From NCBI GenBank assembly GCA_021776785.1, contig JAJFFF010000023.1, forward strand, positions 62,001 to 126,000: 64,000 nt of DNA. The letters run 5' to 3'. The notes beneath the pieces were generated by a model, which was given only the letters and a program-made list of their open reading frames with translations, was not told where the DNA came from and did not search any database. The stretch comes from Planctomycetota bacterium (GTDB lineage Bacteria > Planctomycetota > PLA2). The number at the start of each line of letters is the position of its first letter. The first letter of the stretch is position 1. Shown here one piece after another: positions 1 to 8,507 of the stretch. Position numbers and translations under genes: made by a program.

Positions 1-249
1 GCCCATGTCGTGCGCGACGATGCCCGCGAGTGTGGTCTTGCCGAGTCCGGGGAGGCCGCTCAGTAAGACGTGGTCCAACGACTCCTGACGTGTGCGGGCC
101 GCGCGGATGGCGAGGCGCAGGTTCTCGACCGCGCGCCTCTGTCCGACGAAATGGTCAAAATCGCGCGGGCGCAGCGTGAGCTCGAACGAGTCGTCGCGTC
201 CGGACGCGGGATCGAACGGCGGAGGGTCGAACGGGGGCGCACTGCTCAT
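1..249 (-). CDS. ruvB: RuvB, Holliday junction branch-migration helicase (N-terminal part, runs off the window)
   Basis: Eighty-three codons of the N-terminus are present; the rest lies to the left of the window. RuvB is the hexameric AAA+ motor that, with RuvA, drives branch migration of Holliday junctions. The visible protein has the family's opening block ([12 protein letters not shown], about residues 26-37) and the Walker A loop [13 protein letters not shown] (about 62-74), both diagnostic. The ATG at 247-249 follows the usual family length before the LRP block. The gene diverges from menG; the 267 bases between them contain no other gene I can support and must hold both promoters. Confidence 0.95.
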   Translation of the reverse strand, partial: MSSAPPFDPPPFDPASGRDDSFELTLRPRDFDHFVGQRRAVENLRLAIRAARTRQESLDHVLLSGLPGLGKTTLAGIVAHDMG

Positions 250-516
250 AACGAAGCGATGATTGTACGAGACGATGGGGGCGAAACCCGGTCGATCCAC
301 AGCCGGATGTGGTTTCGGCCGAGTTCGTGGGGCCCCTGCTAGGATTCGACCCGCGGCCCGAACGAGGCTCCGGCAGCGCCGAGCCGCTTCGACCCACAGC
401 TTCGATCCACAGATCGATCCACAAGGAACCCAGGGCGGCGATCCCCGGGCCGGTCACCACGGCGATCATCGCTGCGACAAAGGGCCCGCCCGGACCAAGC
501 CCCATCGAGACAAGAC

Positions 517-1194
517 GTGCGGAAAGACGGCGCGACGATTCAGGCGATGTTTGGCGACATCGCTCCTCGCTACGACCTCTTAAACCACCTGCTGTCGCTC
601 AACATCGACAAGCGGTGGCGTCGGCGGACCGTAAAGCTATCGGCGCCTCAGGGACCGGTTCTGGACGTATGCACCGGCACCGGTGACCTCGCTGCGGAGT
701 TTGCGCGCGCCACCAACCGCAAGGTCGTCGGCGTTGACTTTTGCGGTCCGATGCTCGTGCACGGCCGCGAGAAAAAATCGTGCCGGGACGTACATTTCGT
801 GCGCGGTGACGCGCTCGCGCTCCCGCTTCCGAGTGACGCCTACGACGTGGTCTCGGTGGCGTTCGGCATCCGCAATGTCGCCGATCTCGACGCGGGACTG
901 CGGGAACTCGTGCGGGTGACGAAGCCGGGCGGGCGCGTCGCGGTCCTAGAGTTCACGATGCCGCCGAGCCGCATGTGGCGGGCGATGTATGGATTTTACT
1001 TTGGGCGGGTCCTGCCTTTTGTCGGCAACGTGGTCACGCGCTCCAAGGCGTACACCTATCTCAACAAGAGTGTGATGGAGTGGACCACAAAGGAAGAGCT
1101 GGCGCGGCGGCTGAAGGAGGCCGGTTGCGAGAAGGTCGATGTTCACCCGTTGACCGGTGGCGTGGCGGCCATCCACCTCGGCACCAAGTCGTAA
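517..1194 (+). CDS. menG: Demethylmenaquinone/ubiquinone methyltransferase (MenG/UbiE)
   Basis: Class I SAM-dependent methyltransferase that adds the ring methyl group in the last step of menaquinone synthesis. The 225-aa protein has the UbiE signature MFGDIAPRYDLLNHLLS near residue 11, the SAM-binding loop LDVCTGTGDLA (about 50-60), and the conserved SVAFGIRNV (about 111-119). A GTG start at 517 leaves the short leader usual before the MF-IA-YD block. Because MqnA of the futalosine route is encoded at 13225, I infer that the substrate is demethylmenaquinone. It heads a plus-strand run with a CPBP protease, a UbiX and a UbiA homologue, so late quinone steps are clustered. Confidence 0.93.
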   Translation: MRKDGATIQAMFGDIAPRYDLLNHLLSLNIDKRWRRRTVKLSAPQGPVLDVCTGTGDLAAEFARATNRKVVGVDFCGPMLVHGREKKSCRDVHFVRGDALALPLPSDAYDVVSVAFGIRNVADLDAGLRELVRVTKPGGRVAVLEFTMPPSRMWRAMYGFYFGRVLPFVGNVVTRSKAYTYLNKSVMEWTTKEELARRLKEAGCEKVDVHPLTGGVAAIHLGTKS

Positions 1195-1209
1195 GCGGCG
1201 AGAGATCGA

Positions 1210-1935
1210 TTGGCGCGTAAAAAACAAGCGAAACGCAAAGCCACGACGCGGTCGCGCTACTTCGCGGCGAGCCGGCGGTTGGCCGCGTCTTACGTCTTCA
1301 TTGCGCCGCTGTTCGCGCTTTACCAGGGAGCGCTCGCCATCGATCAGCGCGTCCGCAACGGCGTCGAGCCCGTGCTGGCGGAACTCGTCGCGCCGCTCCG
1401 CGAGTACGGCCTCGTCTTCGTCAACTGCCTCGTCCTCGGGTTTTTGCTCGTCGCGATCGCGCGTATGAAAAAAGATCGCGCGCGCATTCGATTCATGTAC
1501 GGGTGGATGTTGCTCGAGTCCATAGCGTGGGCCGTCGCGCTGGTCTTCATCGGCACGTTCACGCATTCGTTGATTCGGTCGCTCTCGCTGTCGCCGCTGG
1601 CCGCAAGCTGGATGATCAGCATCGGCGCGGGCGTGTACGAGGAACTTTTGTTCCGCTTCCTGCTGATGGGCGGACTGATCTTGATCCTGCATCGCGGCCT
1701 TGGCGGCAACAAGGCATGGGTGCTTCCGCTCGCGATCGTGGTCGCGGCATTGCTGTTTAGCTGGGCGCACACGGCGATCGGCGGCGAAACCTGGGATCGT
1801 CGCAACTTCTGGTTCCGTGCCTGGATGGGCGTTTTGTTGGGTGCTTTGTATTGGGCGCGCGGTCTTGGCGTCGTGGTCTATACGCACGCGCTTTACAATG
1901 GCGTTGTGCTGACCTGGGATCAACTCGATGGCTGA
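1210..1935 (+). CDS. CPBP-family intramembrane metalloprotease (Abi/CAAX-type)
   Basis: Integral membrane protein of 241 aa with several hydrophobic helices from about residue 25 onward. All three family motifs are present: EExxxR as EELLFR (E144, E145, R149), FxxxH as FSWAH (F183, H187), and HxxxN/D as HALYN (H226, N230). These residues form the glutamate/histidine active site of the CPBP (Rce1/Abi) superfamily. The start is TTG at 1210, 15 bases after menG; the stop overlaps the ubiX start by 8 bases, so translation is probably coupled. The substrate is unknown. Its position inside a menaquinone gene run is suggestive, but these proteases occur in many contexts, including bacteriocin immunity and membrane protein processing. 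Confidence 0.85.
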   Translation: MARKKQAKRKATTRSRYFAASRRLAASYVFIAPLFALYQGALAIDQRVRNGVEPVLAELVAPLREYGLVFVNCLVLGFLLVAIARMKKDRARIRFMYGWMLLESIAWAVALVFIGTFTHSLIRSLSLSPLAASWMISIGAGVYEELLFRFLLMGGLILILHRGLGGNKAWVLPLAIVVAALLFSWAHTAIGGETWDRRNFWFRAWMGVLLGALYWARGLGVVVYTHALYNGVVLTWDQLDG

Positions 1936-2515
1936 GTACGCGGTGGCGATCACCGGCGCGTCCGGGGCCGCATACGGTCTTCGATTGGTGCGTGTGTTGG
2001 CGGCTGCGCAACATCGCGTCCATGTCGTCGTGTCCGAGGGCGGTGCGCGCGTGTTGCGACATGAGTGCGAACTTTCGTTGAGCCACCAAGCCCCTTCCGC
2101 GGAGCTATTGGCGCCCGCGCACGCCGCGCAAATCGTCCCGCACGCGTTCTCGAACTACGGCGCTTGCATCGCGTCGGGAAGTTACCCGTTGGACGGCCTG
2201 GCGGTTTGTCCCGCCTCGATGGGGACCATCGGGCGAATGGCGGCGGGGACCGGCGAAAACTTGGTCGCGCGCGCGGCGGACGTCGCGCTCAAAGAAGGGC
2301 GGCGCTTGGTCGTCGTGCCGCGCGAAACGCCGTTTTCGCGCATTCACCTGCGCAACCTGCTCACGTTGCAGGAGGCGGGCGCGACGATCGTTCCGGCGAA
2401 TCCAGGCTTTTACAACGCACCGCAATCGATCGGCGACCTGATCGATTTCGTCGTCGCCCGGGTGATCGAGCAGCTCGGTTCGAAACAGGATCTCATCGAG
2501 CCGTGGCAGGGGTAG
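1928..2515 (+). CDS. ubiX: Flavin prenyltransferase (UbiX/MqnM-like)
   Basis: Member of the UbiX family, which joins dimethylallyl phosphate to FMN to make the prenylated flavin cofactor of UbiD-type decarboxylases. The 195-aa length is normal. Recognisable blocks are VAITGASGAAYGLRL at the N-terminus (FMN phosphate binding), CPASMGTIGRMAAG near residue 95, VVVPRETPFSRIHLRNL near 128, and PGFYNAPQS near 159. The start overlaps the upstream CPBP gene by 8 bases and the end overlaps the ubiA start by 13. In a futalosine-type organism the matching decarboxylase step acts on a prenylated dihydroxynaphthoate; no ubiD/mqnL homologue is in this window. Confidence 0.93.
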   Translation: MAEYAVAITGASGAAYGLRLVRVLAAAQHRVHVVVSEGGARVLRHECELSLSHQAPSAELLAPAHAAQIVPHAFSNYGACIASGSYPLDGLAVCPASMGTIGRMAAGTGENLVARAADVALKEGRRLVVVPRETPFSRIHLRNLLTLQEAGATIVPANPGFYNAPQSIGDLIDFVVARVIEQLGSKQDLIEPWQG

Positions 2516-3393
2516 GCAAGCCGTCGTTATCCGCGCAGGTGCGCGAAACGGCGGAGATGATCAAAGTCTCGCACTCGATTTTCGCGTTGCCGTTTGCGGT
2601 TGCCGCCGCGTCTCTCGGCATGGCGGCGGCGGGCGGATGGTCCTGGCGCAAGCTCGGGTGGGTTGTTTTTTGTGCGGTGACCGCGCGGACGGCGGCGATG
2701 GCGCAGAATCGATTGGTGGACGCGCGCCTCGACGCGAACAATCCGCGGACGGCGGCACGCGCCCTTCCCGCGGGTCGCGTCACGCACCGCTTTGTGTTCG
2801 GCCTCGTCCTCGCGACATCAGCGCTGTTTGTGTTCGGCGCCGGGCAACTCAACCGCGCGTGTCTCTATCTCTCGCCGCTCGCGCTCGCGGTGTTGCTCGG
2901 ATATCCGTACGCCAAACGGTTCACGTCGCTTTGCCACGTGTGGCTCGGTGTGGCGCTGGGGATCGCACCGGTCGGCGCATGGGTCGCCGTGCGCGGCGGG
3001 TTGATCGACCTGACGACGCCGATCGTGCTGGCCACTGGCGTCGCCCTGTGGACGGCCGGTTTCGACCTCATCTACGCCTGCCAAGACGCACGCCATGATC
3101 GTTCGGCCGGCGTGTTTAGCCTGCCCGGGCGGTGGGGCGTGGCGCGCTCGCTGAGGTTTGCACGCGGCATGCACGCGCTGAGCGTCGTCGCCCTCGCGTC
3201 GCTGATTGCGTTGGATCCACGCCTTCATTGGATTTATGGCGTGGGGCTGGTCGTGGCGACGGCCGTCTTGCTGTACGAACACTCCATCGTTTCCGCCGAC
3301 GACCTCAGTCGCGTGGATCTCGCGTTCTTTACGCTCAACGGGATCGTTGCTTTAGCGCTCGGTGGGGCCGCGGCGATCGACGCCTGGGTTTGA
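2503..3393 (+). CDS. ubiA: UbiA-family prenyltransferase (UbiA/MqnP-like)
   Basis: Polytopic membrane enzyme that attaches a polyprenyl tail to an aromatic acid. It has the two Asp-rich motifs of the family: NRLVDARLDANNPRT (about residues 68-82) and DLIYACQDARHDRS (about 188-201), separated by hydrophobic helices, plus the KVSHSIFALPFA block near residue 20. I take GTG at 2503 (296 aa), which overlaps ubiX by 13 bases and gives a family-typical leader; ATG at 2557 would remove conserved residues. An open frame continues upstream to 2065 but that part is a shadow of ubiX. With MqnA in the same window the likely substrate is 1,4-dihydroxy-6-naphthoate (MqnP role), though 4-hydroxybenzoate cannot be excluded. 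Confidence 0.9.
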   Translation: MAGVGKPSLSAQVRETAEMIKVSHSIFALPFAVAAASLGMAAAGGWSWRKLGWVVFCAVTARTAAMAQNRLVDARLDANNPRTAARALPAGRVTHRFVFGLVLATSALFVFGAGQLNRACLYLSPLALAVLLGYPYAKRFTSLCHVWLGVALGIAPVGAWVAVRGGLIDLTTPIVLATGVALWTAGFDLIYACQDARHDRSAGVFSLPGRWGVARSLRFARGMHALSVVALASLIALDPRLHWIYGVGLVVATAVLLYEHSIVSADDLSRVDLAFFTLNGIVALALGGAAAIDAWV

Positions 3394-3446
3394 GCGGGCC
3401 GTGCCGGGCCGAATAAGTCGCTCAAAATCGCGGTAATGGGCCATAG

Positions 3447-3596
3447 ATGGTCCCCCTTACACTCCTCCAGCTTCTCTCTTCCACGGGGCTTTTGGCCGCG
3501 GCCGGAAACCGGTTTCTCACCGGTCTCGTGCTGCTGGGCATCCTTGTCCTCCGTTGGGCGTTTATCGAGATTTTGGGCAACAACGACAAGCGCTGA
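3447..3596 (+). CDS. Possible small single-helix membrane protein (49 aa)
   Basis: A short frame from ATG 3447 to TGA 3594-3596 encodes 49 residues with one long hydrophobic stretch (about residues 23-43, FLTGLVLLGILVLRWAFIEIL without the last residue) and a polar NNDKR end. It sits in the 249-base gap between ubiA and holA and would be cotranscribed with them. There is no strong ribosome-binding site. It may be a real small membrane protein or chance; I see no family match. Confidence 0.35.
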   Translation: MVPLTLLQLLSSTGLLAAAGNRFLTGLVLLGILVLRWAFIEILGNNDKR

Positions 3597-3642
3597 CCGC
3601 GCGTGCGCGTGGCTGCGGAGTGGGGTCCTCTACAATGCGCCC

Positions 3643-4620
3643 GTGAGCCAGCCCGCCGTAACGTTGATCCTCGGTGCCGAACGCTTTTTGGCGCGTGCCG
3701 CACTGGAAGACCAGGTGGCGGCCCAAGGCGATCGCGAGGTCTCGCGCTTTGATGGGGACAGTGCCTGCTTGGCCGAGATTTTAGATGATGTGCGTACGCC
3801 GACGTTGTTTGGGGGCGCGCGCACGGTCGTCGTGAGCGATGCGGGAAAGTTATTGGACGCGCCTGCGATCGAAGCGCTCGCCGCGTTCGCTGAAAAGCCG
3901 CCGCCGAACGCGCGGCTCATCGTGCAAGCCGCGTCGCTGGATCGTCGCCTAAAGATCGTGAAACGGTTGGAGGCGGCGTCGCACAGCATTTTGTGCAAGC
4001 CGCTCGCGCCGCGCGAGATCGCGAACTGGATCGGCCAACGCGCGCAGCGGGCGCACGGGATGCGCGCCGACGGCCAAGCGATCCGCGAGTTGCATCAGCG
4101 CATCGGGGACGACTTGGGCGCATTGGATGGCGCGCTCCGTCGCCTCAAGGAGCAGATCGCGCCGCGTGCGCAGTTGCGCGCCGACGATGTGGCGTCGTCC
4201 ACCGAAGCCCATCGCAGCCCGCTGCTCTTTGAAGCGTCCAACGCATTGGAACAGCGCCATCTGCGCGGGGCGTTGGATGCGGTGGCCGGAGCGTTTCACG
4301 AGGGCGTCCGCATCCATCAAGACCTCATCGTGGACGAGGCGGCGCTGGGTCCGATTCTTCTTTCGAATCTGCATCGCGCGTACGTGAAACTCCTGCGTTT
4401 CCACTTGGCTCGCAAGGGCGGCATGGCGGATGCGGATGCGGCGCGCACGGCCGGCGTGTCCCCGCGCGCGGCGTCGTATTTTGCGCAGCGGGCTTCGGGT
4501 TGGCGCTTGGATGCGTTGGTGGGCGGACACGGACGGTTTGTGCAGGCCGACCGCGACCTTAAGCGATCCAGCTCGCCGCGGCGCGTGCTCGAGCGCTTGC
4601 TGCTTGACGTCTTGCGTTGA
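3643..4620 (+). CDS. holA: DNA polymerase III, delta subunit (clamp-loader wrench)
   Basis: HolA opens the beta sliding clamp within the clamp-loader complex. The 325-aa protein has the expected layout: an N-terminal Rossmann-like region (VTLILGAERFLARAALE), a middle with TPTLFGGARTVVVSDA and ARLIVQAASLDRRLKIVKRL typical of delta, a helical domain (GDDLGALDGALRRLKEQIAP), and a C-terminal collar domain with NLHRAYVKLLRF. GTG at 3643 is the natural start; the frame is open further upstream but unlike the family. Sequence conservation in HolA is low, so the call rests on the whole domain pattern. Confidence 0.85.
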   Translation: MSQPAVTLILGAERFLARAALEDQVAAQGDREVSRFDGDSACLAEILDDVRTPTLFGGARTVVVSDAGKLLDAPAIEALAAFAEKPPPNARLIVQAASLDRRLKIVKRLEAASHSILCKPLAPREIANWIGQRAQRAHGMRADGQAIRELHQRIGDDLGALDGALRRLKEQIAPRAQLRADDVASSTEAHRSPLLFEASNALEQRHLRGALDAVAGAFHEGVRIHQDLIVDEAALGPILLSNLHRAYVKLLRFHLARKGGMADADAARTAGVSPRAASYFAQRASGWRLDALVGGHGRFVQADRDLKRSSSPRRVLERLLLDVLR

Positions 4621-4717
4621 TCCGCGCGGCCGCCTGCGCTTGCAAAGAAAGCCGGATACCCAGCGGGTTACGCCACGAAAATGCGCCAGGATGTAACCAC
4701 CCCGCGTCTTCTTAGGT

Positions 4718-5254
4718 GTGGCACGCCCTCGTCATCGCCCCCGGCTTCGCATCGAACTGGAGCCGTTCGGACTCATCGACCCGTTCTCACTGCACGTTGT
4801 GCGGGGCGCGTCTCCGCCCGCCGATGGAGGCGTGTTTTTGCGTGGCCCAAAGAGTCAGCTCGCCCCGCTCGAGCTGGTCGGGCTCAACGTGTTGGGGGCG
4901 GGCCAAGCACTGTTTGGGCTGTCGGGACGGTGGCTGTCCCAGGCCGGGGGGCTCACCGCGAGTGGACTCACGCCGGGCGGTCTGGGGGCGGACGGTCTGG
5001 GGCCGGGCGGTCTGGTGCCGGGCGGTCTGGGGGCGATGGACGGGCCAGGGACCGAGGATGGGCCCGAATCCTTAACGGGCGAGGTGCGGCTGATTGTTCG
5101 CCGGCGCGAGGCGCGGCTGCTGGGCTCGCTCCTGCGCCGCCACCTGGCGCGTCTGCCCCAGCCGCCGCCGTGGATGCGGCAACTGCAGCAGTCGTTTGCG
5201 CAGATCGACGAGTTTTTGCGTTGGGAGCTCGAACCGCCGCCGGAGGGGCGCTGA
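4718..5254 (+). CDS. Unknown protein with a glycine-leucine pentapeptide repeat
   Basis: 178 aa from GTG 4718. I do not recognise the family. The N-terminal 75 residues (LRIELEPFGLIDPFSLHVVRG...) look like a compact beta-rich domain. Residues about 78-107 are six consecutive 5-residue units with GL in positions 2-3, encoded by a 15-bp minisatellite. The C-terminal 65 residues are Arg/Leu rich and end in a helix (WMRQLQQSFAQIDEFLRWEL). There is no signal peptide or membrane segment. It lies between holA and mutL on the same strand. A very long antisense frame overlaps it but has the character of a shadow. Confidence 0.6.
   Translation: MARPRHRPRLRIELEPFGLIDPFSLHVVRGASPPADGGVFLRGPKSQLAPLELVGLNVLGAGQALFGLSGRWLSQAGGLTASGLTPGGLGADGLGPGGLVPGGLGAMDGPGTEDGPESLTGEVRLIVRRREARLLGSLLRRHLARLPQPPPWMRQLQQSFAQIDEFLRWELEPPPEGR
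4949..5038 (+). repeat. Coding minisatellite, six 15-bp units (Gly-Leu pentapeptides)
   Basis: Six in-frame 15-base units, each close to ggtctggggccgggc, encode xGLxx pentapeptides within the gene at 4718-5254. The last four units are nearly identical, the first two have diverged, as expected from recent expansion from one end. Changes in copy number would keep the reading frame. Confidence 0.85.
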
Positions 5255-5383
5255 GGGAGACCTGCTCCTGTCGCTTGCGTCTCCGAGAATAGGCGGCTGG
5301 AACGATACGAGTCGAGCACGCGTCGGCTTCCGGGTAGGGCCGGGGGCGACGGTTGTGTCTTGCCGAACTGTGTTTGCACGCCC

Positions 5384-7498
5384 ATGATCGAGAAGAACCA
5401 AAGCTCCGCGGATGCGCCGCACGCTGCGCGCATTCGCAAGTTGGACCCGCACGTCGCCAACAAGATTGCGGCCGGCGAGGTCGTCGAACGGCCAGCGTCA
5501 GTCGTCAAGGAGCTTGTCGAGAACGCGCTCGACGCCCACGCGCGACGGATCGAGATCGAAGTCGAAGAGGGTGGCCGGCGCCTGATCCGTGTCGTTGACG
5601 ACGGATGGGGTATGGGGCCCGAGGACCTGGCGCTCGCGTTTGCTCCGCACGCGACCAGCAAGCTCGGCGATGTTGAGGATCTCGAAAGCATCGCGACCCT
5701 TGGGTTTCGCGGCGAGGCGCTCGCGTCGATCGGATCGATCGCGCAGACCAAAATCACGTCGCGACTTGCGGACCGCGACGCCGGCCACGTCATCGAGAAT
5801 CGCGGGGGGCAAATGGTTGCGCCTCGGGCCGCGGCGACGGCGCCGGGCACCTCGATGGAAGTCCGGCATCTGTTTTTTAACACGCCCGCGCGCGCGAAGT
5901 TCATGCGCACCGAGCGCACCGAGCTTGGGCACATCGAATCGTTGGTGCGCAAGTTCGCACTCGCGTTTCCTGAAGTGGGATTTGTCCTTTCGCACAACGG
6001 CCGCGACCTCTTGCGTGCCGGCGTCGGCGAAACGCGTCGCGAGCGTCTCGCCGCGTTGTATGGCACCGAGCTTGCTCAGAGTCTCGTGCACACGCAGCAG
6101 GCCGTGGACGGCTGCGCGATCGAAGCCTATTTGGCGCCGCCGTCGGTCACGCGTCCCCACACGCGCGACATGCTGTTTTTCGTGAACGGGCGCGCGGTCC
6201 AAGATCGCATCCTGCACCGCCTCGTGAAAGACGTGTATCGCGATACGCTGCACGGCGGGCGCCATCCGGTTGTCTTTTTGTTCTTGGACGTGGACCCGGC
6301 GCGGATTGACGTCAACGTCCATCCGACGAAGTCCGAGGTGCGGTGGCGCGTACCGGGCATGTTGCACAAAGTCGTGGGCCCCGTCTTGCGTTCCGCGTTG
6401 CGGCGGGCCAACTTCGCGCAGGAAGTTTCGACCGAGATCGATGGTTTCGTGCGCGGTGCCTCGTTGTCGCGCGACGGCGTTGCGGCAACCCGGTGGCCGG
6501 AGCGGCCCCTCCTGGAGAGGCGCCTTGATGGTGTGCGTCAAGCGACGGGTGACTTCACGGGCAAGCTCCCGGGCAACCTCCCGGGCCGCCTCACGGCCGG
6601 GTCGCATCTGGGGGAGTCCGATGCGCGTCACGGGGGCCCGGGGGGCGAGTCAGCCGGCGCCGACTGTGGGGGCGGGCCGACGCCGTTCTCGGTGTTTCAG
6701 ATCCACGACTCCTATCTCGTCTGCGAAGTCGAAGACGGCATGGCGATCGTCGATCAGCACGCGCTCCATGAGCGCGTGCAGTACGACCGACTCCTAAAAC
6801 GCCTCACGGCCGGGTCGGTCGAGACACAACGCCTCCTCGTTCCGGAACAGGTCGAGATGGATGAGGCGGCGGTGGCCCTGCTCAACGAGCGCCAGGCGTT
6901 GCTCGCCCGCTGCGGTTTCGAGGCGTCACCGTTTGGGCCGCGTTCCGTGGCATTGGAAGCCGTTCCCGTCGTCTTGCGCCGCGACCAGGCTGCGGAAGTC
7001 CTACGCGATTTGGTGGAATTGTTCCGGACCCACGGCGCGCCCCCCGAGGCCGCAGCCGACGCGACGCAGCGTCAAACCGATCCGTCGAAAATCCGCGCGT
7101 CGGAAACCAGCGCGCCCGATGACAGCGCGTCAAACGACCGCGCGTTGGAAGGCGCTGTGCTGGAAAGCGCTGTACTGGAAGGCGCTGTGATGGGAGATGC
7201 TGCGCTGGGAGATGCTGTGCCAGGAGATGACGTGCCGGGAGATGACGTGCCGGGAGATGACGTGCTGGGAGATGCTGTGCTGGGAGACATTGGCGCGCGC
7301 ACGCTGTTTCACGAGGTGGCCGACACGATGGCTTGTAAGGCAGCGATTCGATTTGGCGATCGCATCAGTCGCGAAGAGGCGCGTGCCCTGCTGGTCGAGA
7401 GCGGCGCGTTGGACCGCGCGTTTGTGTGTCCCCACGGGCGACCTACGGTGATTCGGATCGGATTCGCCGAACTCGAAAAACGCTTCGGCCGCCGCTAG
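5384..7498 (+). CDS. mutL: DNA mismatch repair protein MutL (endonuclease type) with an internal repeat insert
   Basis: MutL couples MutS mismatch recognition to strand incision. The N-terminal GHKL ATPase is clear: IAAGEVVERPASVVKELVENALDA split over motif I, DDGWGM (motif II) and GFRGEALASI (motif III). The C-terminal domain has endonuclease-type motifs: DQHALHER (D457-R464), ACKAAIRFGD, and CPHGRP (C682-P687), so incision activity is likely, as in organisms without MutH; the last Glu of the DQHA(x)2E(x)4E motif is Asp here. ATG 5384 gives 704 aa, longer than the usual 600-650. The excess lies in a degenerate linker near residues 385-425 and in nine pentapeptide repeats (residues 589-633) inserted within the C-terminal domain. 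Confidence 0.95.
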   Translation: MIEKNQSSADAPHAARIRKLDPHVANKIAAGEVVERPASVVKELVENALDAHARRIEIEVEEGGRRLIRVVDDGWGMGPEDLALAFAPHATSKLGDVEDLESIATLGFRGEALASIGSIAQTKITSRLADRDAGHVIENRGGQMVAPRAAATAPGTSMEVRHLFFNTPARAKFMRTERTELGHIESLVRKFALAFPEVGFVLSHNGRDLLRAGVGETRRERLAALYGTELAQSLVHTQQAVDGCAIEAYLAPPSVTRPHTRDMLFFVNGRAVQDRILHRLVKDVYRDTLHGGRHPVVFLFLDVDPARIDVNVHPTKSEVRWRVPGMLHKVVGPVLRSALRRANFAQEVSTEIDGFVRGASLSRDGVAATRWPERPLLERRLDGVRQATGDFTGKLPGNLPGRLTAGSHLGESDARHGGPGGESAGADCGGGPTPFSVFQIHDSYLVCEVEDGMAIVDQHALHERVQYDRLLKRLTAGSVETQRLLVPEQVEMDEAAVALLNERQALLARCGFEASPFGPRSVALEAVPVVLRRDQAAEVLRDLVELFRTHGAPPEAAADATQRQTDPSKIRASETSAPDDSASNDRALEGAVLESAVLEGAVMGDAALGDAVPGDDVPGDDVPGDDVLGDAVLGDIGARTLFHEVADTMACKAAIRFGDRISREEARALLVESGALDRAFVCPHGRPTVIRIGFAELEKRFGRR
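7148..7282 (+). repeat. Coding minisatellite inside mutL, nine 15-bp units
   Basis: Nine in-frame 15-base units, starting as gaaggcgctgtgctg and grading into ggagatgacgtgccg, encode pentapeptides EGAVL, ESAVL, EGAVM, GDAAL, GDAVP, GDDVP (twice), GDDVL and GDAVL. The two GDDVP units are identical in DNA. The block falls between the external subdomain and the ACKAAI segment of the MutL C-terminal domain, a spot where a surface loop could tolerate extra length. Confidence 0.9.
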
Positions 7499-7558
7499 CT
7501 CGCTTCTAGGTCGCCGCTAGGGGGAAGCGGGCGTGCTCGCCCGCGTCGCGTGCTCGCG

Positions 7559-8485
7559 CTAGTTCTTGTTTGGGCTCGGCGGTTCCCAGCCCGTATTGAT
7601 GTCGACACCGACGCGGCCGTACGCCACCGTGGTCTTGTCGCGCGACTCCTTGTCGACCGGGATGCGGAAGTGCATTGAGAAGTACAGCGGGAGCATGATC
7701 CGGCGCTCGTTTTTTTTGCTGAACGGGCCGAAGTAGTAGACGTTGTAGATGCGCTTGGGGTTTTTCTTGGAGAACTCGACGGCTTTGCGCACCGTGGAAT
7801 CGTCGGTGCGGATGTAGAGGCGAATACGCGGGTCGCCCTCGCGCTCCACGTCAAGCACCCAATACGTCACGGCGTCGCGATTCGCGCCGAGGATCGCGTC
7901 CGCCTCGTGCGGCACATCGCGCGGCAAAAGAACCGGGCGCGGCGTGGCGAGGGTCAGCTTGATCTGGTCGTCTTGCTGGAGGCGCGACAAGATCACCATT
8001 CGCAACACGCGACGAAACTCGCCCCGTTCCCGCTCGATGGCGGACCGCAGTTTGCGATCTTCGCCGTCGCGCGGACTCAGCGTCGTGATGTCGCGGCGGC
8101 GTTTTTCCCAATACGTTTTCTCGCCGCTGACGCCGCGCTCGGACGACTTGCGCGCGTCGGTCCGCGACGATGTCTTTACCTTGAACGATCCGTCCTGCGG
8201 GCGGTACCAAAACGTTCGCAGGACGCGATGGAGCTGACCTTCCTGTGCGGCGTGACCCTTAAACGAAATCACGATGTCTTGCAGGTCTTTGGCGCGAATC
8301 TGTCCTTGCGCGGCCACGGCTTTGTCGAGAATGGCGCGCGGATCCGTCTTGGCGTCCTCCTCCTCGGCGGCGGCCGGCGCCCATGCGGCGAACGGAAGCG
8401 CGCCCGCCACAGCGAACCAAAAGAAGAGGCGGCCGAAGAGGCGGAAAAAGGGGCCGCGAACAAGACGGCGGGCAGAAGCGTTCAT
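7559..8485 (-). CDS. Exported LolA-like protein of unknown function
   Basis: 308 aa from ATG 8485. A signal peptide is evident: basic start MNASARRLVR, hydrophobic LFFWFAVAGALPFAAW, and APAAAE cleavage region near residue 38-40. The mature part opens with DPRAILDKAVAAQGQIR and continues with strand-rich sequence (IVISFKGH, TFWYRPQDGSFKVKTSS, YYFGPF, MLPLYFSMHFRIP), which resembles the lipoprotein-carrier (LolA/LolB-like) superfamily seen in many periplasmic proteins. No catalytic motif is visible. It is convergent with mutL and diverges from the M16 pair, with only 22 bases between the two start codons. Confidence 0.6.
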   Translation of the reverse strand: MNASARRLVRGPFFRLFGRLFFWFAVAGALPFAAWAPAAAEEEDAKTDPRAILDKAVAAQGQIRAKDLQDIVISFKGHAAQEGQLHRVLRTFWYRPQDGSFKVKTSSRTDARKSSERGVSGEKTYWEKRRRDITTLSPRDGEDRKLRSAIERERGEFRRVLRMVILSRLQQDDQIKLTLATPRPVLLPRDVPHEADAILGANRDAVTYWVLDVEREGDPRIRLYIRTDDSTVRKAVEFSKKNPKRIYNVYYFGPFSKKNERRIMLPLYFSMHFRIPVDKESRDKTTVAYGRVGVDINTGWEPPSPNKN

Positions 8486-8507
8486 ACACCCACATTGTAG
8501 GGCCGGC

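Noticed and set aside
2065..2502. Extended N-terminus for the UbiA protein
   Set aside because: This part of the open frame overlaps ubiX in another frame and is Arg-rich; UbiA proteins begin near the GTG at 2503.
4855..6066. 403-aa minus-strand frame across the repeat protein and mutL
   Set aside because: Ser/Arg/Pro-rich shadow composition and antisense to the MutL ATPase motifs.
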